Assembly (NCBI RefSeq): GCF_042648965.1
Contig: NZ_JBHRYJ010000007.1
Coordinates: forward strand, 124,001-188,000
DNA length: 64,000 nt
From: Ferrovibrio xuzhouensis
GTDB taxonomy: Bacteria; Pseudomonadota; Alphaproteobacteria; Ferrovibrionales; Ferrovibrionaceae
Reading direction: 5' to 3'
Shown here: in pieces, positions 1-8,200 of the stretch
Numbering within the stretch: position 1 is the first letter of the stretch
Layout of the letters: every line of letters begins with the position of its first letter
Position numbers and translations under genes: made by a program
Notes under the pieces: generated by a model
What the model saw: the letters and a program-made list of their open reading frames with translations, nothing else
What the model was told of the DNA's origin: nothing
Databases searched by the model: none

Positions 1-40
1 TCCGTCGGAGCTGTGGACCGACGTGTACGTGGAAGCCTGA
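1..40 (+). CDS. pdhA: Pyruvate dehydrogenase E1 alpha subunit, C-terminal end (partial)
   Basis: The last 12 codons of a reading frame entering from the left, ending PSELWTDVYVEA with TGA at 38-40. E1-alpha subunits of alphaproteobacteria commonly end in a similar acidic 'P-x-E-L-[YW]-T-D' tail, and the next gene 22 bases away encodes E1-beta, so this is very probably pdhA. E1-alpha binds thiamine diphosphate with E1-beta and decarboxylates pyruvate. Only the tail is present, so nothing can be said about its active site. Confidence 0.8.
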   Translation, partial: PSELWTDVYVEA

Positions 41-62
41 GCGGGCCGGGAGGAAATAGACC

Positions 63-293
63 ATGGCAATCGAGATTCTGATGCCCGCTTTGTCGCCTAC
101 GATGACCGAGGGCAAGCTGGCCAAGTGGCTGATCAAGGAAGGTGACACGGTCAAGGCCGGCGACATCATGGCCGAGATCGAAACCGACAAGGCGACCATG
201 GAGTTCGAGGCGACCGACGAGGGCGTGATCGAGAAGATCATGGTTTCCGAGGGCACCGAGGGCGTCGCTGTCAACACGCCGATCGCCGTGTTG
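63..293 (+). repeat. Direct repeat copy 1: lipoyl-domain coding sequence of pdhB
   Basis: The lipoyl-domain region of pdhB matches that of pdhC at a constant offset of 1388 bases, with no gap over about 77 codons. The longest identical run I see is 44 bases (99-142 against 1487-1530), and most differences are at third codon positions. This points to domain duplication, possibly kept alike by gene conversion. Confidence 0.85.
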
Positions 294-1436
294 CGCGGCG
301 AGGACGAGCAGCCCGGCGCCGCGCCGGCGACCAAGGCTGCGGCCCCGGCTGCTGCTACTGAATCCGCGGCGAAGCCTGCCGTCCCGGCAGCTCCGGCCGC
401 ACCGGCGCCGATGCCCAAGGAAATGGCCGATCCCGATATTCCGGCCGGCACCGAATTCGTCACCATGACGGTGCGCGAGGCGATCCGCGAAGGCATGTCG
501 GAAGAGATGCGCCGCGATCCGAACGTCTACCTGATGGGCGAGGAAGTCGCGCAGTATCAGGGCGCCTACAAGATCAGCCAGGGCATGCTGGATGAATTCG
601 GTGCCGACCGCGTGATCGACACGCCGATCACCGAGCAGGGGTTCGCCGGCATCGGCATCGGCGCCGCCTTTGGCGGTCTGAAGCCGATCGTCGAGTTCAT
701 GACCTTCAATTTCTCGATGCAGGCGATTGACCAGATCGTCAACTCGGCGGCCAAGACGCTGTACATGTCGGGCGGCCAGATGGGCTGTTCCATCGTGTTC
801 CGCGGCCCGAACGGCGCCGCGGCGCGCGTCGCCGCCCAGCACAGCCAGGATTACGCCGCCTGGTATTCGCATATCCCCGGCCTGAAGGTGGTGGCGCCCT
901 ACAGCGCGGCCGACTTCAAGGGCCTGATCAAGGCGGCGATCCGCGATCCCAACCCGGTGCTGGTGCTGGAGAACGAGATTCTCTATGGCCGCAGCTTCGA
1001 GGTGCCGAAGCTCGATGACTATATTGTGCCGATCGGCAAGGCACGCATCGCCCGTGCCGGCAAGGACGTCACCCTGGTTGGCTACTCGATCTCGGTCGGC
1101 CATGCGCTGGCCGCCGCCGAGAAGCTGGCCGCCGAGGGCATCGATGCCGAGGTGGTCGACCTGCGCACCATCCGGCCGATGGACAAGGACACCATCGTGA
1201 AGTCGGTGCAGAAGACCAACCGCCTCGTCGTGGTGGAAGAGGGCTTCCCGCAGTCGGGTGTCGGCGCGGAGATCTCCGCCAGCATGATGGAACTGGCCTT
1301 CGATTATCTCGACGCGCCGGTGGCGCGGGTCAGCGGCAAGGACGTGCCGATGCCCTATGCCGCCAATCTGGAAAAGCTCGCCCTGCCGACCGTCGACGAC
1401 ATCGTCGCGGCCGCCAAGGCCGTCTGCTATCGCTGA
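63..1436 (+). CDS. pdhB: Pyruvate dehydrogenase E1 beta subunit with N-terminal lipoyl domain
   Basis: E1-beta of the pyruvate dehydrogenase complex, the thiamine-diphosphate partner of PdhA. Residues 1-78 form a biotinyl/lipoyl domain with the lipoylation site K43 in ETDKATM. An Ala/Pro-rich linker (about 82-125) follows, then the transketolase-like E1-beta core from about residue 133 (TVREAIREGM, GEEVAQYQGAYK, DTPITEQGFAG). At 457 residues it is longer than a plain E1-beta (about 330), and the extra length is the lipoyl domain and linker. A lipoylated E1-beta is a known alphaproteobacterial arrangement. The ATG is preceded by GGAGGAAA at a good distance. It sits between pdhA and pdhC (14-base gap), clearly one operon. 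Confidence 0.97.
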   Translation: MAIEILMPALSPTMTEGKLAKWLIKEGDTVKAGDIMAEIETDKATMEFEATDEGVIEKIMVSEGTEGVAVNTPIAVLRGEDEQPGAAPATKAAAPAAATESAAKPAVPAAPAAPAPMPKEMADPDIPAGTEFVTMTVREAIREGMSEEMRRDPNVYLMGEEVAQYQGAYKISQGMLDEFGADRVIDTPITEQGFAGIGIGAAFGGLKPIVEFMTFNFSMQAIDQIVNSAAKTLYMSGGQMGCSIVFRGPNGAAARVAAQHSQDYAAWYSHIPGLKVVAPYSAADFKGLIKAAIRDPNPVLVLENEILYGRSFEVPKLDDYIVPIGKARIARAGKDVTLVGYSISVGHALAAAEKLAAEGIDAEVVDLRTIRPMDKDTIVKSVQKTNRLVVVEEGFPQSGVGAEISASMMELAFDYLDAPVARVSGKDVPMPYAANLEKLALPTVDDIVAAAKAVCYR

Positions 1437-1450
1437 GGGAGGGATAAAGG

Positions 1451-1681
1451 ATGCCGATTGATATCCTGATGCCGGCCCTCTCGCCCACGATGACCGAGGG
1501 CAAGCTGGCCAAGTGGCTGATCAAGGAAGGCGACACGGTCAAGGCCGGCGACGTCATGGCCGAGATCGAGACCGACAAGGCGACCATGGAGTTCGAGGCC
1601 ACCGACGAGGGCAAGCTCGGCAAGATCCTGGTGGCCGAGGGCACCGAGGGCGTGGCCGTCAACACCCCCATCGCGGTGCTG
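1451..1681 (+). repeat. Direct repeat copy 2: lipoyl-domain coding sequence of pdhC
   Basis: Partner of the copy at 63-293, in the same orientation and frame, with an identical 44-base run at 1487-1530. The two copies diverge abruptly after the codons for TPIAVL, where the linkers begin. Confidence 0.85.
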
Positions 1682-2767
1682 CTGGAAGAGGGCGAGTCCG
1701 CGTCCGACATCAAGGCCGGCGCCGCGCCCAAGCCGGCCGCTGCTCCGGCGCCTGCGCCTGAGAAGGCGGAAGCCCCGAAGGCTGCCGCACCGGCTGCGGC
1801 GGCTCCGGCTCCCGCACCGGCGGCCGCAGCACCTGCCCCGAAGCAGGATGGCGCCCGCGTGTTTGCCTCGCCGCTGGCGCGGCGCATGGCGGCCCAGGCC
1901 GGCATCGACCTCAGCGCCGTGCAGGGCAGCGGCCCGCATGGCCGCATCGTCAAGGCGGATATCGAGAAGGCGCCGAAAGATGCTGCTGCTGCCGCGCCGG
2001 CCGCTGCCGGCAAGGCGGCGGCCCCCGTGGCGTCCGGCCCCATTTCTTCAGGGCCGGGGGCGCGCCAGCTCGCCGACCTGCTCAAGATGCCGTACAGGCT
2101 GGAACCGCTCAGCGGCATGCGCAAGACCATCGCGCGCCGTCTGACCGAAGCCAAGCAGACGGTGCCGCATTTCTATCTGACCATCGACACCGAGATCGAC
2201 GAGCTGCTGGCCTTGCGCAAGCGGCTCAACGACAAGTCGGAGGCCAAGATCAGCGTCAACGACTTCATCATCCGCGCCTCGGCGCTGGCGCTGAAAAAGG
2301 TACCGGCCGCCAATGCCAGTTACGACGAGAGCGGCCTGCTGATGTACGAGCATGCCGATATCTCGGTCGCGGTGGCGACGCCGAACGGCCTGATCACGCC
2401 GATCGTCAAGCAGGCGGAACAGAAGGGCCTGACCCAGATTGCCGCCGAGATGAAGGACCTCGCCGCGCGCGCCCGTGACGGCAAGCTGAAGCCCGAGGAA
2501 TTCCAGGGCGGCACCTTCTCGATCTCGAACCTCGGCATGTTCGGCGTCAAGCAGTTCGAGGCGGTGATCAATCCGCCGCAGGGCTGCATTCTCGCCGTCG
2601 GCATGGGCGAGGAGCGTGCCATCGTGCGCAAGGGCCAGATCGTGCCGGCCACGATCATGACCTGCACGCTGTCGGTCGATCATCGCGCGGTCGACGGCGC
2701 GCTCGGCGCCCAGCTGCTGCAGGCCTTCAAGGGCTATATCGACGACCCGCTGACCATGCTGCTGTGA
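1451..2767 (+). CDS. pdhC: Pyruvate dehydrogenase E2, dihydrolipoamide acetyltransferase
   Basis: E2 core of the pyruvate dehydrogenase complex; it moves the acetyl group from lipoyl-lysine to CoA. It has one lipoyl domain (residues 1-78, K43 in ETDKATM), a long Ala/Pro linker, a peripheral subunit-binding domain near 137-173 (FASPLARRMA, GPHGRIVKADI), a second linker, and the acyltransferase domain to residue 438 with the catalytic DHRAVDG motif near residue 411. A single lipoyl domain per E2 is fewer than in E. coli; here E1-beta brings a second one to the complex. GAGGGA precedes the ATG, and lpd follows after 16 bases. Confidence 0.97.
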   Translation: MPIDILMPALSPTMTEGKLAKWLIKEGDTVKAGDVMAEIETDKATMEFEATDEGKLGKILVAEGTEGVAVNTPIAVLLEEGESASDIKAGAAPKPAAAPAPAPEKAEAPKAAAPAAAAPAPAPAAAAPAPKQDGARVFASPLARRMAAQAGIDLSAVQGSGPHGRIVKADIEKAPKDAAAAAPAAAGKAAAPVASGPISSGPGARQLADLLKMPYRLEPLSGMRKTIARRLTEAKQTVPHFYLTIDTEIDELLALRKRLNDKSEAKISVNDFIIRASALALKKVPAANASYDESGLLMYEHADISVAVATPNGLITPIVKQAEQKGLTQIAAEMKDLAARARDGKLKPEEFQGGTFSISNLGMFGVKQFEAVINPPQGCILAVGMGEERAIVRKGQIVPATIMTCTLSVDHRAVDGALGAQLLQAFKGYIDDPLTMLL

Positions 2768-2783
2768 GCGGGGAGGACAGATC

Positions 2784-4205
2784 ATGAGCGACACCAGTTT
2801 CGACGTCATCGTCCTCGGCTCCGGCCCCGGCGGCTACACCACGGCGATCCGCGCGGCCCAGTTGGGTTTCAAGACCGCCATCATCGAGCGCGACCAGCTC
2901 GGCGGCATCTGCCTGAACTGGGGCTGCATCCCGACCAAGGCGCTGCTGCGCTCGGCCGAGATCTACAGCCACATCCAGCACGCCGAAGCCTACGGCTTCA
3001 AGGTTGAAGGCAAGGTCACCATCGACACGAAGAAGGTGGTCGAGCGCTCGCGCAAGGTCGCGGCCCAGCTCTCGGGCGGCGTCAAGTTTCTGATGAAGAA
3101 ACACAAGATTCCGGTCTTCGACGGCCATGGCACGCTCAATGGCCGGTCTTCTGATGGTCTGGGCAAGCTGAAGGTGACCAAGGACGGCAAGCCGGTCGCC
3201 GATCTGACCGCCAAGCACATCATCCTGGCGACCGGAGCGCGCGCCCGTTCGCTGCCGGGCCTGGAGCCTGACGGCAAGCTGGTCTGGACCTACAGGGAAG
3301 CGATGATCCCGGAAAGCCTGCCGAAGTCGCTGCTGGTGGTTGGCTCGGGCGCCATCGGCATCGAATTCGCCAGCTTCTACCGCACGCTGGGTTGCGAGGT
3401 CACCGTGGTCGAGGTGATGGACCGCGTGCTGCCGGTGGAAGACGAGGAAATCTCGGGGCTGGCCAAGAAGGCCTTCGAGAAGCAGGGCATGAAGATCCAT
3501 CTCGGCACGAACGTGACCGCGCTGAAAAAGGCGGCCGACAGCGTGACCGCGACCCTGAAGGACAAGGCCGGCAAGGAAAGCCAGATCACCGTTGACCGCG
3601 TGATCCTCGCCGTCGGCATCGTCGGCAATGTCGAGAATATCGGACTCGAGACCACCAGGGTGAAGGTCGAGAAGACCCATGTGGTCACCGACGAGTGGAG
3701 CCGCACGGCGGAGCCCGGCATCTACGCCATCGGCGACCTGACCGGTCCGCCGTGGCTCGCCCACAAGGCCGGCCATGAAGGCGTCATCTGCGTCGAGAAG
3801 ATCGCCGGCGAGAAGGATGTCCATCCGCTTAAAGTCTCCAACATCCCCGGCTGCACGTATTGTACGCCGCAGATCGCCAGCGTCGGTCTGACCGAGACGG
3901 CCGCCAAGGCGAAGGGTCACGAGGTCAAGGTCGGCCGCTATCCCTTCCTCGCCAACGGCAAGGCGATTGCGCTGGGCGAGCCTGAGGGCCTGGTCAAGAC
4001 CGTGTTCGACGCCAAGACCGGCGAACTGCTCGGTGCCCATATGATCGGCGCCGAGGTTACCGAGCTGATCCAGGGTTTCGGTATCGCCAAGACGCTGGAG
4101 ACCACCGAACTCGAGTTGATGCATGCCATCTTCCCGCATCCGACGCTGAGCGAGATGATGCACGAGTCGACGCTCGACGCTTACGGCAAGGCGCTGAATT
4201 TCTAG
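2784..4205 (+). CDS. lpd: Dihydrolipoyl dehydrogenase (E3)
   Basis: FAD-dependent E3 subunit that reoxidises dihydrolipoyl groups and reduces NAD+. The FAD-binding GSGPGG lies at residues 12-17. The redox disulfide is C43/C48 in GGICLNWGCIPTK. An NAD-binding VVGSGAIGIEFA motif is mid-protein, and the C-terminal dimerisation domain supplies H452 and E457 (HPTLSE) for the active site of the other subunit. Length (473 residues) is normal. As the last gene of the pdh operon it probably serves this complex, though E3 may be shared with 2-oxoglutarate and branched-chain dehydrogenases. A terminator-like hairpin follows the stop codon. Confidence 0.97.
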   Translation: MSDTSFDVIVLGSGPGGYTTAIRAAQLGFKTAIIERDQLGGICLNWGCIPTKALLRSAEIYSHIQHAEAYGFKVEGKVTIDTKKVVERSRKVAAQLSGGVKFLMKKHKIPVFDGHGTLNGRSSDGLGKLKVTKDGKPVADLTAKHIILATGARARSLPGLEPDGKLVWTYREAMIPESLPKSLLVVGSGAIGIEFASFYRTLGCEVTVVEVMDRVLPVEDEEISGLAKKAFEKQGMKIHLGTNVTALKKAADSVTATLKDKAGKESQITVDRVILAVGIVGNVENIGLETTRVKVEKTHVVTDEWSRTAEPGIYAIGDLTGPPWLAHKAGHEGVICVEKIAGEKDVHPLKVSNIPGCTYCTPQIASVGLTETAAKAKGHEVKVGRYPFLANGKAIALGEPEGLVKTVFDAKTGELLGAHMIGAEVTELIQGFGIAKTLETTELELMHAIFPHPTLSEMMHESTLDAYGKALNF

Positions 4206-4222
4206 GCTTTCCGGCCGGGAAG

Positions 4223-4250
4223 GCCGCCGGGTGCCAGCCCGGGGGCTTTT
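4223..4250 (+). terminator. Probable intrinsic terminator of the pdh operon
   Basis: Nine-base arms (4223-4231 and 4238-4246) pair with a single G-G mismatch around a six-base loop, and TTTT follows at once (4247-4250). It lies 17 bases after the lpd stop and before lipA, consistent with ending pdh transcription. Confidence 0.65.
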
Positions 4251-4303
4251 CTGTATAGTCGGGGCGCGCTACCTCATCCGTGAGGGGTGAAGAGGACCGC
4301 ATC

Positions 4304-5284
4304 GTGACCGTGATTTTCAATCCGCCGCCAACTGCTGACCGGGCTGTTACTGACAAGCCGGTCCGCCATCCGGAAAAGGCACATCGCCCGGATACCCCGG
4401 TGCTGCGCAAGCCGGACTGGATCCGCGCCAAGGCCCCGACCTCGCCGGAAGTGGCCGAGACGCGCAAGCTGATGCGCGACCTGAAGCTGAACACGGTCTG
4501 TGAGGAAGCCGCCTGCCCGAACCTCGGCGAATGCTGGAAGCAGAAGCATGCGACCGTGATGATCCTCGGCGCCGTCTGCACCCGCGCCTGCGCCTTCTGC
4601 AATGTCGCCACCGGCAAGCCCGCCGGCGTCGACCACGACGAGCCGGACCATGTGGCGGAAGCCGTCGGCAAGCTGGGCCTCAATCATGTGGTGATCACCT
4701 CGGTCGACCGCGACGATCTCGCCGATGGCGGCGCGGCGCAGTTCGTGAAGACGATCGAAGCCATCCGCAAATCCTCGCCCGCGACGACCGTCGAGATTCT
4801 GACCCCCGATTTCATCCGCAAGCCCGGCGCCATCGAGGCTGTCGTCGCCGCCCGGCCCGATGTCTACAACCACAATCTCGAGACCGTGCCGCGGCTCTAT
4901 CCGACGATCCGGCCCGGTGCGCGCTATTTCACCTCGCTGCAGCTGCTTGCCCGGGTGAAGGAAGTCGATCCGTCGATGTTCACCAAGTCTGGCCTGATGG
5001 TTGGCCTCGGTGAGGAGAAGATCGAGATCATGCAGGTGATGGACGACCTGCGCGCCGCCGATGTCGACTTCCTGACCATCGGCCAGTATCTGCAGCCGAC
5101 CCGCAAGCATGCCGAGGTCAAGAGCTTCGTCACCCCCGACGAGTTCAAGGCCTACGAGACGCTGGCTTATTCCAAGGGCTTCCTGATGGTCTCGGCCTCG
5201 CCGCTGACCCGCTCGTCGCATCATGCCGGCGACGATTTCGCCCGGCTGAAGGCCAACCGCGAAGCCAAGCTGGCGCGGGCCTAA
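4304..5284 (+). CDS. lipA: Lipoyl synthase
   Basis: Radical-SAM enzyme that inserts two sulfurs into protein-bound octanoyl groups. Both cluster motifs are visible: CEEAACPNLGEC (auxiliary 4Fe-4S, CX4CX5C) and CTRACAFC (radical SAM, CX3CX2C). The C-terminal SSHHAGD segment holds the conserved RSS-type serine region (TRSSHHA). I place the start at GTG 4304, seven bases after AGAGGA. An in-frame GTG at 4280 would add eight residues but has no comparable ribosome site. It directly follows pdhB, pdhC and lpd, whose lipoyl domains are its substrates; lipB lies 40 kb away at 44848-45615. Confidence 0.96.
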   Translation: MTVIFNPPPTADRAVTDKPVRHPEKAHRPDTPVLRKPDWIRAKAPTSPEVAETRKLMRDLKLNTVCEEAACPNLGECWKQKHATVMILGAVCTRACAFCNVATGKPAGVDHDEPDHVAEAVGKLGLNHVVITSVDRDDLADGGAAQFVKTIEAIRKSSPATTVEILTPDFIRKPGAIEAVVAARPDVYNHNLETVPRLYPTIRPGARYFTSLQLLARVKEVDPSMFTKSGLMVGLGEEKIEIMQVMDDLRAADVDFLTIGQYLQPTRKHAEVKSFVTPDEFKAYETLAYSKGFLMVSASPLTRSSHHAGDDFARLKANREAKLARA

Positions 5285-5292
5285 GAGGCGGC

Positions 5293-5769
5293 GTGCCGAC
5301 CCACGCGGAAAAGCGCGTCCTGCCGTATCGCCCGGACCAGCTCTATGCCGTGGTCGCCGGCGTCGAGCATTACCCGAAATTCCTGCCCTGGTGCACAGGC
5401 GCCCGCATCCGCGAGCGCGGCCCCAACCTGCTGGTGGCCGACCTGATCATCGGCTTCAAGATGTTCCGCGAACGCTTCACCTCGAAGGTCATGCTGGACC
5501 CCGAGGGGATGCGGATCGACGTGGAATACACCGACGGGCCGTTCAAGTATTTGCGCAACCACTGGATTTTCCTGCCCCACGAGCAGGGTTGCGAGATCGA
5601 TTTCTTTGTCGATTTCGAATTCCGCTCGAAACTGCTGCAGAAGACCATCGAACTGCTGTTCAACGAGGCGGTCCGCCGCATGGTTGCCGCCTTTGAGACA
5701 CGTGCCCGTCATCTTTACGGGGAGAATGGATTGTCGCTGCCGCCCGGTGCTACGATCCGGACGGCCTGA
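5293..5769 (+). CDS. COQ10/RatA-like START-domain protein
   Basis: A 158-residue SRPBCC (START-like) protein of the coenzyme Q-binding COQ10/RatA family. It opens with the characteristic LPYRPDQLYAVVAGVEHYPKFLPWC stretch (split here by function: a helix that contacts the ligand, then the YPKFLPW motif) and ends with the long C-terminal helix containing LLFNEAVRRMVAAFETRA. Family members bind ubiquinone for respiration, or were described as ribosome-association toxins in E. coli (RatA). GTG start nine bases after lipA, so probably cotranscribed. The lipA neighbour is common for this family in alphaproteobacteria. Confidence 0.88.
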   Translation: MPTHAEKRVLPYRPDQLYAVVAGVEHYPKFLPWCTGARIRERGPNLLVADLIIGFKMFRERFTSKVMLDPEGMRIDVEYTDGPFKYLRNHWIFLPHEQGCEIDFFVDFEFRSKLLQKTIELLFNEAVRRMVAAFETRARHLYGENGLSLPPGATIRTA

Positions 5770-5796
5770 CTGATCCTGCCTGCAGAGAGGGGCGCC

Positions 5797-7218
5797 ATGG
5801 TTGCAATGCAAGCTTCGGGAACCCTGCTGGAACGCGGACTGCGCAGCCTGGTCGGTGCCTGGCGCGGTATTGCCGGCGGCGGCGAGGGCGTGCCGCTGAG
5901 CCGCGAGGGCGTGCTGGGGCCGAAGGATGTCGACCGCCTGCACGGCCTGTTCGCCGAATGTCTGGAGGCGCGCGGCGGCGAGGTCTCGGCCCGCGCCCGG
6001 GCGGCGGCGCTCGGCCGGCTTTATCTCGGCCTGAATGACGACGGCAAGCGCGCCTTCCTGCAGGTGCTGGCTAAAGGCTTCGCCGCCGACGAGCCGGCGC
6101 TCGACAAGGCGATGACCGCGGTGCGCGGTGCCGCCGGCGATCCGGTCGCCCGCCAGAAGGCCGAACGCCGGCTGCGCCAGGCGCTGACCCCGCCGCGGCA
6201 GAAGCTGCTGACCCAGTTCACCGGCCTGCCGCAGGGCGTGAAGTTCCTCGTCGACATGCGCGCCGATGCCCTGCGCTTCCGCAAGGAGACGCCGGAACTG
6301 GCCATCGTCGACGCCGATCTCGAAGATCTCTTCGTGGCCTGGTTCGACGTCGGCTTTCTCGAACTGCAGCGCATCACCTGGAACAGCCCGGCGGCGCTGC
6401 TGGAAAAGCTGATCGCCTACGAAGCCGTCCATGCCATCGAGAGCTGGGACGACCTGCGCAACCGGCTCGATGCCGACCGGCGCTGCTATGCTTTCTTCCA
6501 TCCGCGCATGCCGCTCGAGCCGCTGATCTTCGTCGAGGTGGCGCTGGTCAAGGGCATCGCCGGCAATGTGCAGGCCCTGCTCGACCAGGCCTCGCCGGTG
6601 ATGGACCCGGGCGAGGCGGATACCGCGATCTTCTATTCGATCTCGAATACCCAGACCGGCCTGCGCGGCATTTCGTTCGGCAATTTCCTGATCAAGCGGG
6701 TGGTCGACGACCTGACTCGCGAGCTGCCGCACCTGAAGCAGTTCTCGACCCTGTCGCCGATCCCCGGCTTCCGCAAATGGCTCGACGAGACGGTGGCCCA
6801 GGGGGCGCCCGATCTGGTCACCGCCGATGCGCGCGAGAAGCTGCGCGAGGCGCTGGGCCAGCGCTTCTCGAAAGGCATGCTGCCCGGCCTGCTGAAGGAT
6901 AATGCCTGGGCCGACAATGCGGTGCTGGCCGAGGCGCTGAAGCCGGTGCTGCTGCGGCTCTGCGCGCGCTATCTGCTGACCGCGCAGGACAGGGGCAAGC
7001 CGCGCGATCCGGTGGCACGCTTTCACCTCAGCAACGGCGCCAGCGTGCACCGGCTGAACTGGCTCGGCGACCGCTCGAAGAACGGCTTCAAGCAATCGGC
7101 CGGCACCATGGTGAACTATCTCTACCGGCTCGACGACATCGACCAGAATCACGAGCGCTTCGTGCGCGACAGCACCATCGCCGCGTCGGGCGAGGTCAAG
7201 CGGCTGGCGGATCTTTAG
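5797..7218 (+). CDS. Malonyl-CoA decarboxylase
   Basis: Converts malonyl-CoA to acetyl-CoA and CO2. The 473-residue protein has the N-terminal helical part and the GNAT-like catalytic part of the MCD family. The serine motif FSTLSPIPGFRKWL and the histidine region ARFHLSNGA...NWLGDRS match the family signature (SPIPGF, FHLQNGA), and TMVNYLYRL is the usual C-terminal motif. The ATG is preceded by GAGAGGGG. No malonyl-CoA synthetase (matB) or malonate transporter lies nearby, so it may act to limit malonyl-CoA rather than to use external malonate. Convergent with the CinA-like gene, sharing four bases (7215-7218). Confidence 0.93.
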   Translation: MVAMQASGTLLERGLRSLVGAWRGIAGGGEGVPLSREGVLGPKDVDRLHGLFAECLEARGGEVSARARAAALGRLYLGLNDDGKRAFLQVLAKGFAADEPALDKAMTAVRGAAGDPVARQKAERRLRQALTPPRQKLLTQFTGLPQGVKFLVDMRADALRFRKETPELAIVDADLEDLFVAWFDVGFLELQRITWNSPAALLEKLIAYEAVHAIESWDDLRNRLDADRRCYAFFHPRMPLEPLIFVEVALVKGIAGNVQALLDQASPVMDPGEADTAIFYSISNTQTGLRGISFGNFLIKRVVDDLTRELPHLKQFSTLSPIPGFRKWLDETVAQGAPDLVTADAREKLREALGQRFSKGMLPGLLKDNAWADNAVLAEALKPVLLRLCARYLLTAQDRGKPRDPVARFHLSNGASVHRLNWLGDRSKNGFKQSAGTMVNYLYRLDDIDQNHERFVRDSTIAASGEVKRLADL

Positions 7219-7733
7219 GCCGGCGGCTTTCGCTGGGCGAGGATCTCGGCCAGCATCTCGCCGGCCAGATTGAGCGCATCCTCCACCGTGGCCGTGCGCA
7301 CCTCCGCGCGGCCGATATCGCCGTAATCCATCTGCTGATGCATGGTCGCCATGCCATGGGCGGCCACCGCGATATGCACGCGGCCGACCGGCTTCTGTGC
7401 AGAGCCGCCGCCCGGCCCGGCGATGCCGGTGCAGGCGATGGCGATATCCGCTTCGCTGCGGCGCAGGCAGCCCTCAGCCATGGCGCGCGCCACTTGTTCG
7501 GAGACGGCGCCATGGCCGGCGATGACCTCTGCCGGCACGCCGATGGCATAAGACTTGGCAGCATTGGAATAGGTCACATAACCACGCTCGAAGACATCGG
7601 ACGAGCCGGCGATCTCGGTCAGCGTCGCCGCGATCAGGCCGCCGGTGCAGGATTCGGCGGTGGTCAGCAGCAGCTTGGCCGCGCGGCAGCGTGACAGCAG
7701 GTCTTCGGCAAGGCGCAGCAGGGTGTCGTCCAT
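7215..7733 (-). CDS. pncC: Nicotinamide-nucleotide amidase (stand-alone CinA C-terminal domain)
   Basis: A 172-residue stand-alone CinA_C domain; such proteins deamidate nicotinamide mononucleotide, recycling the pyridine ring of NAD. Family motifs: LTTAESCTGGLIAATLTEIAG, the VTYSNAAKSYAIGV segment, and the glycine-rich GIAGPGGGSAQKPVG. The competence-related N-terminal MoaB-like domain of full CinA is absent, as usual in proteobacterial PncC. The ATG at 7733 lies four bases past the pgpA stop, implying translational coupling. An in-frame upstream ATG (7778) would overlap pgpA by 41 bases and add residues not typical of the family. Confidence 0.9.
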   Translation of the reverse strand: MDDTLLRLAEDLLSRCRAAKLLLTTAESCTGGLIAATLTEIAGSSDVFERGYVTYSNAAKSYAIGVPAEVIAGHGAVSEQVARAMAEGCLRRSEADIAIACTGIAGPGGGSAQKPVGRVHIAVAAHGMATMHQQMDYGDIGRAEVRTATVEDALNLAGEMLAEILAQRKPPA

Positions 7734-7737
7734 GGGG

Positions 7738-8190
7738 TCACCAGAAATGCAGAAGGATGAACATGACCAGCGCGGCATAGACGCCGGCCAGCAGGTCGTC
7801 GAGAAGCACGCCGCGCGCGCCGCCGATCTGCCGGTCGGCCCATGACACCGGCCAGGGCTTGAAGATGTCGAAGATGCGGAAGGCGACGAAGCCGATCACA
7901 TAAAGCCGCCAGTCGAGCGGCACGAAGGCCAAGGTCAGCCACTGGCCGGCCACTTCGTCGATGACGATCTCGCCGGGGTCCTCGCCGGGCTGGTGTTTCA
8001 GGTATTCGGCAATCGCCCAGAGCGACACCAGCGAGATGGCCACTGTCGCCGCCAGCACGGCCTCCGGTCCGCCGGCCATCTGCAGAGCCCAGGCAAAGGG
8101 CAGGGCGCCGAGCGAGCCCCAGGTGCCGGGGCCTTTCGGCAGCTTGCCGAGGCCAAACCAGGTGCAGAGCAGGAAGGGCAGGGCCGGCAT
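7738..8190 (-). CDS. pgpA: Phosphatidylglycerophosphatase A
   Basis: Inner-membrane phosphatase that makes phosphatidylglycerol from phosphatidylglycerophosphate. At 150 residues it has the family's N-terminal FGLGKLPKGPGTWGSL motif, the acidic IVIDEVAGQWLTL motif (metal or catalytic acids), and RIFDIFKPWPV, with three to four hydrophobic segments. It lies between ispDF (10-base gap upstream) and the CinA-like gene (four bases downstream), a common alphaproteobacterial trio read as one minus-strand operon. Confidence 0.94.
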   Translation of the reverse strand: MPALPFLLCTWFGLGKLPKGPGTWGSLGALPFAWALQMAGGPEAVLAATVAISLVSLWAIAEYLKHQPGEDPGEIVIDEVAGQWLTLAFVPLDWRLYVIGFVAFRIFDIFKPWPVSWADRQIGGARGVLLDDLLAGVYAALVMFILLHFW

Positions 8191-8200
8191 GCTTCCGTCC

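Noticed and set aside
4280..4303. Upstream GTG as the lipA start
   Set aside because: In frame, but without ribosome site; AGAGGA is placed correctly for GTG 4304.
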